Assembly (NCBI RefSeq): GCF_030816155.1
Contig: NZ_JAUSXR010000001.1
Location: 992,001-1,056,000 of the forward strand
Direction: 5' to 3'
Length of the DNA stretch: 64,000 bases
Source: Arthrobacter woluwensis
GTDB taxonomy: Bacteria > Actinomycetota > Actinomycetes > Actinomycetales > Micrococcaceae
This document shows, piece after piece, positions 47,257-55,809 of the stretch (position 1 is the first letter of the stretch; each line of letters begins with the position of its first letter). The position numbers and the translations under genes are program-made. A model generated the notes under the pieces. That model had not been told where the DNA came from and ran no database searches. It was given only the letters and a program-made list of their open reading frames with translations.

Positions 47257-47722
47257 CAACGCACAGCCCACTGAAAACACCCAGCCGGCAGAGAATGCCC
47301 AGCACGCCCGCGTCCTGTTCGCGGAGCTGAGCTCCGCGCCGATCTCCGCCGACATGGCCCTCGACGCCGTGTCACACGACCGGGCCGGCGCCGTCGTGAC
47401 GTTCTGCGGCGTGGTCCGCGACCACGACGGCGGCCGTTCCGTGGACCGTCTCAACTATTCGGCCCACCCCAGCGCCCAGGAGGCCCTCGACCGGATCGTC
47501 GCCGAGCTGGGGGACGCCCACGGCGAGGCCACGCTCTGGGTGTCGCACCGCGTGGGAGCCCTCTCGATCGGCGACGCGGCGCTCGTCTGCGCGGTCGCGA
47601 CCCCGCACCGGCGGGAGGCGTTCGCCCTCTGCTCGGACATCGTCGAACGGGTCAAGGCGGAGGTGCCCATCTGGAAGGAGCAGTTCTTCTCGGACGGGAC
47701 CGTCGAATGGGTGGGCGTCTGA
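47246..47722 (+). CDS. moaE: Molybdopterin synthase catalytic subunit MoaE
   Basis: A 158-residue subunit that uses sulfur from MoaD to build the dithiolene of molybdopterin. Typical segments are GAVVTFCGVVRDHDGGRSVDRLNYSAHPSAQEAL, then LWVSHRVGALSIGDAALVCAVATPHRREAFALC and VPIWKEQFFSDGTVEWVGV, with the catalytic lysine in the IWKEQ motif. A 25-residue Asn/Gln/Thr-rich N-terminal tail precedes the fold. It overlaps mogA and is followed by a terminator, closing the cluster. Confidence 0.95.
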   Translation: MTTDNAQPTENTQPAENAQHARVLFAELSSAPISADMALDAVSHDRAGAVVTFCGVVRDHDGGRSVDRLNYSAHPSAQEALDRIVAELGDAHGEATLWVSHRVGALSIGDAALVCAVATPHRREAFALCSDIVERVKAEVPIWKEQFFSDGTVEWVGV

Positions 47723-47749
47723 GGCTCGGCCTCCAAGACTCCGCCTCCC

Positions 47750-47768
47750 ACGGGGACGTCCCCGTTTT
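47750..47768 (+). terminator. Intrinsic terminator after moaE
   Basis: ACGGGG (47750-47755) and CCCCGT (47760-47765) pair around an ACGT loop, followed by a short T run. It is among the few hairpins in the window with a T tract. Confidence 0.7.
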
Positions 47769-47790
47769 CAGTGCGTGCCCGGCGCCCGGA

Positions 47791-47796
47791 TACGCT
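47791..47796 (+). promoter_or_regulatory. -10 box TACGCT with leaderless spacing before dapB
   Basis: TACGCT, six bases (tgaacc), then the dapB ATG at 47803; no Shine-Dalgarno sequence. Confidence 0.55.
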
Positions 47797-47802
47797 TGAA
47801 CC

Positions 47803-48555
47803 ATGAGCATCAGAGTGGCAGTGATCGGCGCGGGCGGGCGCATGGGCGGCGAGGCCGTGAAGGCCGTGGAGGCGGCTCCTGACCTGGAACTGGTCGCCGC
47901 GCTGCGCCGCCAGGACGGGCTCGAGACCATCCTCGACGCCGGAGCCACCCACGTGGTGGACCTGAGCGTTCCGGACTCCACGGAGCGCAATGTCCGTTTC
48001 GCGGTCGAGCACGGCCTGCACGCCGTGGTGGGCACCACCGGCTGGACGCCGGAGCGGCTCGCTTCGCTCCGCGAACTGCTCGCCACGCGGCCCGGGGTCG
48101 GCGTGCTGATCGCCCCGAACTTCGCCCTGGGGTCCGTGCTGGCCAGCGCTTTCGCGGCCAAGGCCTCCCGCTACTTCGAATCCGTGGAGATCGTCGAACT
48201 GCACCACCCGGACAAGGTGGACGCCCCGTCCGGCACCGCGGCGCGCACCGCGGAACTGATCGCCGGCGCCCGCGAGGCGGCAGGGGTCCCGGCGAGCCCG
48301 GACGCGACGCAGAGCGACCCGCTCGGCGCCCGGGGCGCCGTCGTCGACGGGGTTCACGTCCACAGCGTCCGTCTCCGCGGCCTGGTGGCCCACCAGGAGG
48401 TCCTGCTGGGCGGTCCGGGCGAGCAACTGACCATCCGCCATGATTCGTACGACCGCGCCTCCTTCATGCCCGGGGTGCTCCTGGGCCTGCGCGAGGTGGC
48501 GGGCCACCCGGGCCTGACCCACGGGCTCGACGGCTACCTGGATCTGGGGCTGTAG
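47803..48555 (+). CDS. dapB: 4-hydroxy-tetrahydrodipicolinate reductase
   Basis: A 250-residue NAD(P)H enzyme of the diaminopimelate/lysine pathway, acting after DapA. The N-terminal nucleotide fold is VAVIGAGGRMGGEAVKAV and the substrate/catalytic region EIVELHHPDKVDAPSGTA contains the conserved HHxxKxDAPSGTA pattern. The dipicolinate-binding GVHVHSVRLRGLVAHQEVLLG follows. Length matches the family. Its stop is directly followed by the ATG of a small membrane protein. dapA is 0.5 kb downstream. Confidence 0.95.
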   Translation: MSIRVAVIGAGGRMGGEAVKAVEAAPDLELVAALRRQDGLETILDAGATHVVDLSVPDSTERNVRFAVEHGLHAVVGTTGWTPERLASLRELLATRPGVGVLIAPNFALGSVLASAFAAKASRYFESVEIVELHHPDKVDAPSGTAARTAELIAGAREAAGVPASPDATQSDPLGARGAVVDGVHVHSVRLRGLVAHQEVLLGGPGEQLTIRHDSYDRASFMPGVLLGLREVAGHPGLTHGLDGYLDLGL

Positions 48556-49017
48556 ATGAAAGAGTTCTGGGCCGCGTACAAGACCAAGATCTGGGTGGGG
48601 GCCATCACCCTCCTGCTGGTGTTCTACCTGGTGGTGACGTTCAACCGCGCCGTGCTGCTGCTGATGGATCCGCAGCCCGTGGCGAAGGCGATGGGCCTGG
48701 CGTATCTCGTGCTGCCGGTGGTGGGCGCCTGGGCGCTCATTCGGGAGCTGATGTTCGGCGCACGCACCGAGCGGATGGCCAGGGTGCTCGAGGAGGAAGG
48801 CGGACTGCCGCCGGACAATCTGCCACGCACCCCTGCCGGCCGGATCGTCCGTGAGGCGGCCGACGCCGAGTTCGTGAAGTACCAGCGGGAGGCCGAGGCG
48901 GCGCCCGAGGACTGGCGCGTCTGGTTCCGGCTGAGCTGCGCGTACGACGCCGCCGGGGACCGCCGTCGTGCCCGCTCCGCCATGCGTGACGCGGTCGGTC
49001 TCTTCCGCCGCGGCTGA
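48556..49017 (+). CDS. Small membrane protein with a helical TPR-like tail
   Basis: A 153-residue protein with two membrane helices (about residues 12-30, WVGAITLLLVFYLVVTF, and 44-62, AMGLAYLVLPVVGAWAL). A charged C-terminal cytoplasmic part follows, whose last ~45 residues (DWRVWFRLSCAYDAAGDRRRARSAMRDAV) look like one tetratricopeptide-type helix pair. Its ATG abuts the dapB stop, so it is very likely cotranscribed with dapB. I do not know its function; a link to cell-wall precursor synthesis would be guesswork. Confidence 0.75.
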   Translation: MKEFWAAYKTKIWVGAITLLLVFYLVVTFNRAVLLLMDPQPVAKAMGLAYLVLPVVGAWALIRELMFGARTERMARVLEEEGGLPPDNLPRTPAGRIVREAADAEFVKYQREAEAAPEDWRVWFRLSCAYDAAGDRRRARSAMRDAVGLFRRG

Positions 49018-49106
49018 CAGCGTCACCGGACCGGCGCGCACCGCGCTGGACGCCGACGGATTCCCGCCATGCGGGACCGTGTTGCAGAGGTATGACGGAT
49101 TCACGA

Positions 49107-49112
49107 TAACCT
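49107..49112 (+). promoter_or_regulatory. -10 box TAACCT with leaderless spacing before dapA
   Basis: TAACCT, six bases (tcatgc), then the dapA ATG at 49119. A TTGCAG hexamer at 49082-49087 may be the -35 box, though its 19-base spacer is long. No Shine-Dalgarno sequence. Confidence 0.55.
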
Positions 49113-49118
49113 TCATGC

Positions 49119-50027
49119 ATGGCTGTTTCTGGTACGCACACCCCCAACCTCGGAACTCTTCTGACCGCGATGGTCACACCGTTCACCGATGATGGAGTGG
49201 TCGACTACCGGAAAGCGGCGGAACTGGCCGAGCACCTCGTGGACAACGGCTGTGACGGCCTCGTCGTCACCGGCACCACGGGGGAGACCTCCACGCTGAC
49301 CGATGACGAGAACGTGGGCATGTTCCGCGCCGTCAAGGAGGCCGTGGGGGACCGCGCTGTGATCATCGCGGGCACCGGCACCAATGACACCGCTCACTCG
49401 ATCCAGCTCTCCCGCCGCGCCGAGGAAGTCGGCGTGGATGGTCTGCTGATCGTGACGCCGTACTACAACAAGCCGAGCCAGGCCGGAGTTCAGGCGCATT
49501 TCGAAGCCGTCGCAGACTCCACGGGCCTGCCCGTCATGCTGTACGACATCCCCGGCCGTTCCTCGATCGAGATCGCGCCCGAGACCATGATCCGCCTCGC
49601 GGAGCACCCCAACATCGTCGCCGTCAAGGACGCCAAGGCGGACTTCGCCAAGGCCACGCGTGTCCTGCGGGAGACGGATCTGGTGTTCTACTCGGGCGAT
49701 GACGGCCTCACCCTGGAATGGATGGCCCTCGGGGCCGTCGGCCTGGTGGGCGTGACCACCCATGTCGCCACGGCGAAGTTCCGCGCTCTCGTGGACGCCG
49801 TGAACGCCGGAGACCTGGCCACCGCCCGCACCCTCAACTTCGACCTCGAACCCGTGGTCCGTGCCACCATGACCCGCGCCCAGGGCGCCGTGGCGGCCAA
49901 GCAGATTCTTCAGTGGCAGAACGTCCTGCCCAACTCGCGTGTCCGCCTGCCCCTCGTGGAGCTGAGCGACGCCGAGCAAGCCATCATCCGTGAAGACTTG
50001 GCGGAGGCCGCGTGGGTCCTGGGCTGA
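49119..50027 (+). CDS. dapA: 4-hydroxy-tetrahydrodipicolinate synthase
   Basis: A 302-residue class I aldolase that condenses pyruvate with aspartate semialdehyde. The N-terminal LGTLLTAMVTPFTDDGVVDY, the GLVVTGTTGETSTLTDDE loop with its catalytic threonines, the tyrosine strand LLIVTPYYNKPSQAG, and the Schiff-base lysine in IVAVKDAKADF are all present in order. It lies 100 bases after the membrane-protein gene but has its own leaderless promoter. RNase J follows in the standard actinobacterial order. Confidence 0.96.
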   Translation: MAVSGTHTPNLGTLLTAMVTPFTDDGVVDYRKAAELAEHLVDNGCDGLVVTGTTGETSTLTDDENVGMFRAVKEAVGDRAVIIAGTGTNDTAHSIQLSRRAEEVGVDGLLIVTPYYNKPSQAGVQAHFEAVADSTGLPVMLYDIPGRSSIEIAPETMIRLAEHPNIVAVKDAKADFAKATRVLRETDLVFYSGDDGLTLEWMALGAVGLVGVTTHVATAKFRALVDAVNAGDLATARTLNFDLEPVVRATMTRAQGAVAAKQILQWQNVLPNSRVRLPLVELSDAEQAIIREDLAEAAWVLG

Positions 50028-50071
50028 AACAGCCAGGATCCGCTGCGGCTGTCGCCGGAAAGTAGCCAGAT

Positions 50072-51763
50072 ATGACCCAACTCGCGTTTTCCCACCTCAC
50101 CACGCCTCCCAAGCTGGCGAAGGATACGCTCCGCATCGTTCCCCTGGGTGGCCTCGGGGAGGTGGGGCGCAACATGGCGGTCTTCGAGATCGCCGGCAAG
50201 CTCCTCATCGTCGACTGCGGCGTGCTCTTCCCCGAAGAGACGCAGCCCGGCGTGGACCTCATCCTCCCGGACTTCTCCTACATCGAGGACCGTGTCGATG
50301 ACATCGTGGCCGTCATCCTGACGCACGGCCACGAGGACCACATCGGCGCCGTGCCGTACCTGCTGCGCCTGCGCCGCGACATCCCCCTGGTGGGCTCCCA
50401 GCTGACGCTGGCCCTCGTGGAGGCGAAGCTCGTGGAGCACCGCATCCGCCCCAAGACCATGGTGGTGGAGGAGGGACAGGTCGAGCAGTTCGGCCCGTTC
50501 AACTGCGAATTCGTCGCCGTGAACCACTCCATCCCGGACGCCCTGGCCGTCTTCATCCGCACCGCGGGCGGCACCGTGCTGCACACCGGTGACTTCAAGA
50601 TGGACCAGCTTCCCCTGGACGGCCGCATCACCGACCTCCGTCACTTCGCCCGCCTGGGCGAGGAGGGCGTGGACCTCTTCATGTCCGACTCCACGAACGC
50701 CGATGTGCCCGGCTTCACCACCGCGGAGAAGGAGATCGGCCCGACCCTGGACCGCCTTTTCGGCCAGGCCAAGAAGCGCATCATCGTGGCCTCCTTCTCC
50801 TCGCACGTCCACCGCGTGCAGCAGGTGCTCGACGCCGCAGCGAAGCACGGCCGCAAGGTGGCCTTCGTGGGCCGCTCCATGGTCCGCAACATGCAGATCG
50901 CCTCGAAGCTCGGCTACCTCGAGGTACCGGACGGCATCCTGGTGGACCTGAAGAACGTGGACAAGCTTCCCGATGAGAAGGTCGTCCTCATGTCCACCGG
51001 TTCTCAGGGTGAGCCGATGGCCGCTCTGTCCCGCATGGCCAATGGCGACCACCGCGTGCAGGTGGGCACGGGCGACACCGTGATCCTGGCGTCCAGCCTG
51101 ATCCCGGGCAATGAGAACGCCGTCTTCCGCATCATCAACGGCCTGCTCAAGCTGGGCGCGGACGTGATCCACAAGGGCAACGCCAAGGTGCACGTCTCGG
51201 GTCACGCCGCTGCCGGTGAGCTCCTCTACTGCTACAACATCCTCGAACCGCTCAACGCCATGCCCGTGCACGGTGAGACTCGGCACCTGATCGCCAATGG
51301 CAAGATCGCCGAGGAGTCCGGCGTGCCGGGCGAGAACATCGTCCTGGCGGACAACGGCACCGTGGTGGATCTGCATGACGGCCTGGCGAACATCGTCGGC
51401 CAGGTCGAGGTCGGCTTCGTCTACGTGGACGGCTCCAGTGTCGGTGAGATCACCGACGCGGACCTGAAGGACCGCCGGATCCTCGGCGACGAGGGCTTCA
51501 TCTCGATCGTGACCGTGATCAACCGCAGCACCGGCAAGGTGGTCTCCGGGCCGGAGATCCACGCCCGTGGTGTGGCGGAGGAGGATGCCGTCTTCGACGA
51601 GATCATCCCCAAGATCAACGCCGCCCTCGAAGAGGCCGTCGCCGAGCGCAAGGATCACACCACTCACCAGCTCCAGCAGGTGGTGCGCCGCGTGATCGGG
51701 ACCTGGGTGAACCGCCGTCTCCGTCGCAAGCCGATGATCATCCCGGTGGTCCTGGAGGCCTGA
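50072..51763 (+). CDS. rnj: Ribonuclease J
   Basis: A 563-residue metallo-beta-lactamase/beta-CASP ribonuclease with endonuclease and 5'-3' exonuclease activity in mRNA and rRNA processing. Key motifs: PLGGLGEVGRNM at the start, the metal site ILTHGHEDHIGAVPYLL (HxHxDH), VNHSIPDALAVFI, HTGDFKMDQ, the beta-CASP SFSSHVHRVQQVLDAA and VSGHAAAGEL. The C-terminal domain includes NRSTGKVVSGPEIHARG. Position between dapA and ftsK is conserved. It is followed by a long perfect palindrome. Confidence 0.96.
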   Translation: MTQLAFSHLTTPPKLAKDTLRIVPLGGLGEVGRNMAVFEIAGKLLIVDCGVLFPEETQPGVDLILPDFSYIEDRVDDIVAVILTHGHEDHIGAVPYLLRLRRDIPLVGSQLTLALVEAKLVEHRIRPKTMVVEEGQVEQFGPFNCEFVAVNHSIPDALAVFIRTAGGTVLHTGDFKMDQLPLDGRITDLRHFARLGEEGVDLFMSDSTNADVPGFTTAEKEIGPTLDRLFGQAKKRIIVASFSSHVHRVQQVLDAAAKHGRKVAFVGRSMVRNMQIASKLGYLEVPDGILVDLKNVDKLPDEKVVLMSTGSQGEPMAALSRMANGDHRVQVGTGDTVILASSLIPGNENAVFRIINGLLKLGADVIHKGNAKVHVSGHAAAGELLYCYNILEPLNAMPVHGETRHLIANGKIAEESGVPGENIVLADNGTVVDLHDGLANIVGQVEVGFVYVDGSSVGEITDADLKDRRILGDEGFISIVTVINRSTGKVVSGPEIHARGVAEEDAVFDEIIPKINAALEEAVAERKDHTTHQLQQVVRRVIGTWVNRRLRRKPMIIPVVLEA

Positions 51764-51781
51764 TTCCTTCGGACTCCGATT

Positions 51782-51831
51782 CCAGAAGCGCCGTAGAACC
51801 CCGGAAATCCGGGGTTCTACGGCGCTTCTGG
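51782..51831 (+). terminator. Perfect 24-base hairpin terminator after RNase J
   Basis: The arm at 51782-51805 (starting CCAGAAGCGCCGTAG) is the exact complement of 51808-51831. Allowing for a loop of GAAAT the stem is about 22 base pairs. The ftsK -10 box begins two bases after it. Confidence 0.85.
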
Positions 51832-51833
51832 GC

Positions 51834-51839
51834 TAGGGT
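51834..51839 (+). promoter_or_regulatory. -10 box TAGGGT with leaderless spacing before ftsK
   Basis: TAGGGT, six bases (gggact), then the ftsK ATG at 51846. There is no useful Shine-Dalgarno sequence. Confidence 0.55.
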
Positions 51840-51845
51840 GGGACT

Positions 51846-54686
51846 ATGGCGACCCGCACCCCTTCCGCGCCAAAAGGCACCACGAAAAGCAAAACCGGCA
51901 CCTCCGCCCCGCGTGGCGGCTCAGGCCGGACCACTGCTTCCAAGGCTGCGGCCGCCCGGCACCAGAATGCCGGAGCCGCCGAACAGCCGTGGATCGTCCG
52001 CGCCCTGGCGGGCGCCTACCTCGGCCTGGCGCACGCCGTGGGCGCCGGGGTGCGCCGCGTCGGCCGGGACGTCAGCGGCCTCGACCCGGAGGCCCGCCGC
52101 GACGGCGCCGCCTTCTTCAATCTGCTCCTCGCGGTCTTCATCGCCACGTTCGCGTGGTGGGGTCTGAGCGGCTGGCTGCCCACCGTGGTGGCCTCCGTGG
52201 TCAACGGCACCTTCGGGTGGATGACCTACCTGCTGCCGCTCATGCTCGCCGTCTGCGGTGTCCGGCTCTTCCGCCACCCGGAGGACACCCGCGGGAACAA
52301 CCGCATCGGCATCGGCTTCATCATCATGACCATCGCGGGCTCAGGCCTCGCCCATGTGATCGGCGGCCAGCCGAGCCCATTCGACGGTTTCGACGGCGTG
52401 CGCCGCGCCGGCGGCATGGTCGGTTTCCTGGTGGGATCCCCGCTGGCGGCCGTCCACGCGGCCCTGCCGATCGCGCTGTACTCGTTCCTGGCCTTCACCT
52501 CGGTGCTGATCGTGACGGCCACGCCGTTCACGGCCATTCCCCGCAGGATCCGGGAAGCCTACGAGCACCTCATGGGCATGGACCTGCAGGACCCCCTCAC
52601 GGCTGACGGCCACGACCGCAGTTACCTCTACGAGCACGACCGGCCCGCGAAGCCGGCCCGGAAGCGCAAGCTCTTCGGCAAGGACAAGGGCGCGGAGGAC
52701 CGTGCCGTGGACCGGTACGTGGGCGATGAGGCCTTCGAACACGCCGTGATCGACGACGACGCGGCAGGCCCGGCGGGCGCCTCGGCTCCGGTGCTCGGCG
52801 TCGCGGCCCCTGCCGCACCGGCCGTCCCCGCCGGCGTCCGCCGGCCCACCCAGTCCGAGCTGGCCCGCGAGAAGATCAAGGAACGCCAGGCGCAGCCCGA
52901 GCCCACGAGCCAGGACGACACCGCCACCCAGGCCCTTCCCGCCGTCGCGGCCACCACGGTGTTCAATGTCGAGCCGCAGAAGCCGCCCATGCCGGCCCCG
53001 ATCCCTCAGCGGACCGAGCAGCTCTCACTCGCCGGGGACGTGACGTACACGCTGCCCAACGCCGACGCCCTGGTGGCCGGCAGCGTGCCGAAGGAGCGCA
53101 CGGAGGCCAACGACGCCGTCGTCGCCGCGCTGACGGACACGCTGCAGCAGTTCAATGTGGACGCCGCCGTGACCGGCTTCAGCCGTGGCCCGACCGTGAC
53201 GCGTTACGAGATCGAACTGGCTCCCGGCACCAAGGTGGAGCGGGTCACCGCGCTGTCCAAGAACATCTCTTACGCCGTGGCGAGCTCGGATGTCCGCATC
53301 CTGAGCCCCATCCCCGGCAAGAGCGCCATCGGCATCGAGATCCCGAACACGGACCGCGAGACCGTGTCCCTGGGCGACGTCCTGCGCAGCCAGAACGCCC
53401 GTCGCACCGACCACCCGATGGTGATGGGCGTCGGCAAGGACGTCGAGGGCGGCTTCGTGGTCGCCAACCTGGCCAAGATGCCGCACATGCTGGTGGCGGG
53501 CGCCACGGGCGCCGGTAAGTCGTCCTTCGTGAATTCCATGATCACGTCCATCCTCATGCGCGCGACGCCGGACGAGGTGCGTATGGTCATGGTCGACCCG
53601 AAGCGCGTGGAACTCACCGCGTACGAGGGCGTCCCGCACCTCATCACCCCGATCATCACCAACCCGAAGAAGGCCGCCGAGGCCCTCCAGTGGGTGGTGC
53701 GGGAGATGGACGCGCGGTACGACGATCTGGCGAACTACGGCTACAAGCACATCGACGACTTCAACAAGGCCGTGCGGGCCGGCAAGGTGGTCCCGCCGCC
53801 GGACTCGAAGCGCATCATCAAGCCGTATCCGTACCTCCTGGTCATCGTGGACGAGCTCGCGGACCTCATGATGGTCGCGCCGCGCGACGTCGAGGACTCG
53901 ATCGTCCGCATCACGCAGCTGGCCCGTGCCGCCGGCATCCACCTCGTGCTCGCGACCCAGCGTCCTTCCGTGGACGTGGTGACCGGTCTGATCAAGGCCA
54001 ACGTCCCGTCCCGTATGGCGTTCGCGACGTCGTCCGTCACGGACTCCCGCGTGGTCCTGGACCAGCCGGGCGCCGAGAAGCTGATCGGCCAGGGTGACGC
54101 CCTGTTCCTGCCGATGGGCGCATCCAAGCCCATGCGTGTCCAGGGCGCTTGGGTCAGCGAGTCCGAGATCCACAAGGTCGTCGAGCACGTCAAGGGTCAG
54201 CTCCAGGTCACCTATCGTGACGACGTGGCGGCCGAGGCGCCCAAGAAGCAGATCGACGACGATATCGGGGACGATCTGGACCTCCTGCTGCAGGCCACCG
54301 AACTCGTGGTCACCACGCAGTTCGGCTCCACGTCCATGCTGCAGCGCAAGCTCCGCGTGGGCTTCGCCAAGGCCGGCCGTCTGATGGACCTCATGGAGTC
54401 GCGGGGCGTCGTCGGCCCGTCGGAGGGGTCCAAGGCGCGCGACGTCCTCGTGAAGCCGGACGATCTGGGCGCCGTCCTCGCCACGATCCGCGGTGATGAC
54501 GTTCCGGCAGCGCCGGACGCCACCACCGAGGCCCTCGCCGACAACGCCAATGCCAATCACCAGATGGGTGACTACGGCGTCGACCTGGTCCAGCAAGACC
54601 TCGACGCCCGGAAACAGGCGGGCGACTACGGGGACGACGACGATGATGACGAGGGCGAAGACGCGTGGCAGCTGACCGGACGGTAG
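51846..54686 (+). CDS. ftsK: DNA translocase FtsK
   Basis: A 946-residue FtsK/SpoIIIE translocase that pumps chromosome ends and dimers through the division septum. About four membrane helices occupy residues ~95-230 (AAFFNLLLAVFIATFAWW, MTYLLPLMLAVCGVRLF and others), and a Pro/Ala-rich linker lies about 280-400. The motor holds Walker A GATGAGKSS near residue 555 and Walker B VIVDELADLMM, with the ATQRPSVDVVTG segment. The C-terminal gamma winged helix reads LVVTTQFGSTSMLQRKLRVGFAKAGRLMDLM. An acidic tail (DDDDDDEGED-type) ends the protein. Confidence 0.96.
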   Translation: MATRTPSAPKGTTKSKTGTSAPRGGSGRTTASKAAAARHQNAGAAEQPWIVRALAGAYLGLAHAVGAGVRRVGRDVSGLDPEARRDGAAFFNLLLAVFIATFAWWGLSGWLPTVVASVVNGTFGWMTYLLPLMLAVCGVRLFRHPEDTRGNNRIGIGFIIMTIAGSGLAHVIGGQPSPFDGFDGVRRAGGMVGFLVGSPLAAVHAALPIALYSFLAFTSVLIVTATPFTAIPRRIREAYEHLMGMDLQDPLTADGHDRSYLYEHDRPAKPARKRKLFGKDKGAEDRAVDRYVGDEAFEHAVIDDDAAGPAGASAPVLGVAAPAAPAVPAGVRRPTQSELAREKIKERQAQPEPTSQDDTATQALPAVAATTVFNVEPQKPPMPAPIPQRTEQLSLAGDVTYTLPNADALVAGSVPKERTEANDAVVAALTDTLQQFNVDAAVTGFSRGPTVTRYEIELAPGTKVERVTALSKNISYAVASSDVRILSPIPGKSAIGIEIPNTDRETVSLGDVLRSQNARRTDHPMVMGVGKDVEGGFVVANLAKMPHMLVAGATGAGKSSFVNSMITSILMRATPDEVRMVMVDPKRVELTAYEGVPHLITPIITNPKKAAEALQWVVREMDARYDDLANYGYKHIDDFNKAVRAGKVVPPPDSKRIIKPYPYLLVIVDELADLMMVAPRDVEDSIVRITQLARAAGIHLVLATQRPSVDVVTGLIKANVPSRMAFATSSVTDSRVVLDQPGAEKLIGQGDALFLPMGASKPMRVQGAWVSESEIHKVVEHVKGQLQVTYRDDVAAEAPKKQIDDDIGDDLDLLLQATELVVTTQFGSTSMLQRKLRVGFAKAGRLMDLMESRGVVGPSEGSKARDVLVKPDDLGAVLATIRGDDVPAAPDATTEALADNANANHQMGDYGVDLVQQDLDARKQAGDYGDDDDDDEGEDAWQLTGR

Positions 54687-54689
54687 CCT
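54684..54689 (+). promoter_or_regulatory. -10 box TAGCCT overlapping the ftsK stop codon
   Basis: TAGCCT begins with the TAG stop codon of ftsK and is followed by six bases and the GTG of pgsA at 54696. The stop codon thus doubles as part of a leaderless promoter. Confidence 0.5.
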
Positions 54690-54695
54690 GAGTAC

Positions 54696-55277
54696 GTGAG
54701 CGGAACCCCGACGTCGCAGGTCTGGAACCTGCCCAACATCCTGACCATGCTGCGGATCGCACTGGTCCCGTTTTTCGCCTGGTTCCTGCTCGCGGACGCG
54801 GGCGAGCACGGCCTGTGGCGCTGGGCCGCCCTGGCGGTGTTCGCCGTCGCGATGTACACGGACAAGCTGGACGGTGACATCGCCCGAGCCCGTGGCCTGA
54901 TCACGGACTTCGGGAAGATCGCCGACCCGATCGCGGACAAGCTCCTGACTGGCGCGGCCTTCGTGATCCTGTCGTTCCTCACCGAGATCCCGTGGTGGGC
55001 CACGGTGATCATCCTGGTGCGCGAGTGGGGGATCACCCTGCTGCGCCTGGTGGTCATCCGGTATGGGGTCATCCCGGCCTCCAGCGGCGGCAAGATCAAG
55101 ACCGTGCTGCAGACGGTGGTGCTCTTCCTCTACCTCCTTCCGTTCACGGCGCAGTGGCCGTGGCTCGGGGTGGTGGCGTTCATCCTGATGCTGGCCACCG
55201 TGGCGGTCACCCTCGTGACAGGACTGCAGTACGTGTTCCTGTCAGCGCGGCTCATCCGGGGAGGCACCCGTGCCTGA
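54696..55277 (+). CDS. pgsA: CDP-diacylglycerol-glycerol-3-phosphate 3-phosphatidyltransferase
   Basis: A 193-residue membrane enzyme for phosphatidylglycerophosphate synthesis. The CDP-alcohol phosphotransferase signature is visible as TDKLDGDIARARGLITDFGKIADPIADKLL, with the DGxxAR, G and paired aspartates that bind Mg2+ and CDP. Four to six membrane helices surround it. GTG 54696 is at leaderless spacing from TAGCCT. It overlaps cinA by eight bases. Other CDP-alcohol transferases share the motif, but position after ftsK and LPNILTMLRIALVPFF favour PgsA. Confidence 0.92.
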   Translation: MSGTPTSQVWNLPNILTMLRIALVPFFAWFLLADAGEHGLWRWAALAVFAVAMYTDKLDGDIARARGLITDFGKIADPIADKLLTGAAFVILSFLTEIPWWATVIILVREWGITLLRLVVIRYGVIPASSGGKIKTVLQTVVLFLYLLPFTAQWPWLGVVAFILMLATVAVTLVTGLQYVFLSARLIRGGTRA

Positions 55278-55785
55278 CGCTTTCGCCGGGACGGTCCGGG
55301 AGACGGTGGAACTCGCCATCTCGCGCGGCGTCACGGTCGCCACAGCCGAGTCCCTGACCGCAGGGCTCGTCGCGGCACGGCTCGCGGACGTGCCGGGCGC
55401 CTCGGCGACCCTGCGTGGGGGAGTCGTGTCCTACCACAACGAGGTCAAGGAACACGTCCTGGGCGTCAGTGGCGCACTGCTCGCCGAACGGGGTTCGGTG
55501 GACGCCGAGGTGGCGCGGCAGATGGCCGCCGGGGCGCTCCGTGCCTGCGGAGCGGATCTGGCCGTGAGCACGACGGGTGTGGCAGGCCCCGAGCCCCATG
55601 ACGGCAAGTCCGTGGGCACCGTGTTCATCGGCATCGCGGACGGGCTGGGGACGCGGGCGTTCACCCATCACTTCGTGGGTGGACGGGAGCAGATCCGTGA
55701 AGCGGCGTTACGCGGCGCAATCGGCCATTTGCTGGACGCTCTCCGTGAGTTCCCTGGAAAAGAGCCTGCGGGGAACAAAAGCTGA
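55270..55785 (+). CDS. CinA C-terminal domain protein, probable nicotinamide-nucleotide amidase
   Basis: A 171-residue stand-alone CinA C-terminal (PncC) domain, which deamidates NMN to NaMN in pyridine-nucleotide salvage. Segments VATAESLTAGLVAARLADVPGAS, LRGGVVSYHNEVKEHVLGV, VSTTGVAGPEPHDGKSVGTVFIGIA and the ending FVGGREQIREAALRGAIGHL are characteristic. Start is GTG 55270, overlapping pgsA. It precedes clgR and recA, the conserved cinA-clgR-recA order of actinobacteria. The competence-related N-terminal domain of full CinA is absent. Confidence 0.9.
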   Translation: MPDAFAGTVRETVELAISRGVTVATAESLTAGLVAARLADVPGASATLRGGVVSYHNEVKEHVLGVSGALLAERGSVDAEVARQMAAGALRACGADLAVSTTGVAGPEPHDGKSVGTVFIGIADGLGTRAFTHHFVGGREQIREAALRGAIGHLLDALREFPGKEPAGNKS

Positions 55786-55809
55786 GAGCCGGGAGTTACT
55801 TTAGTGTCG

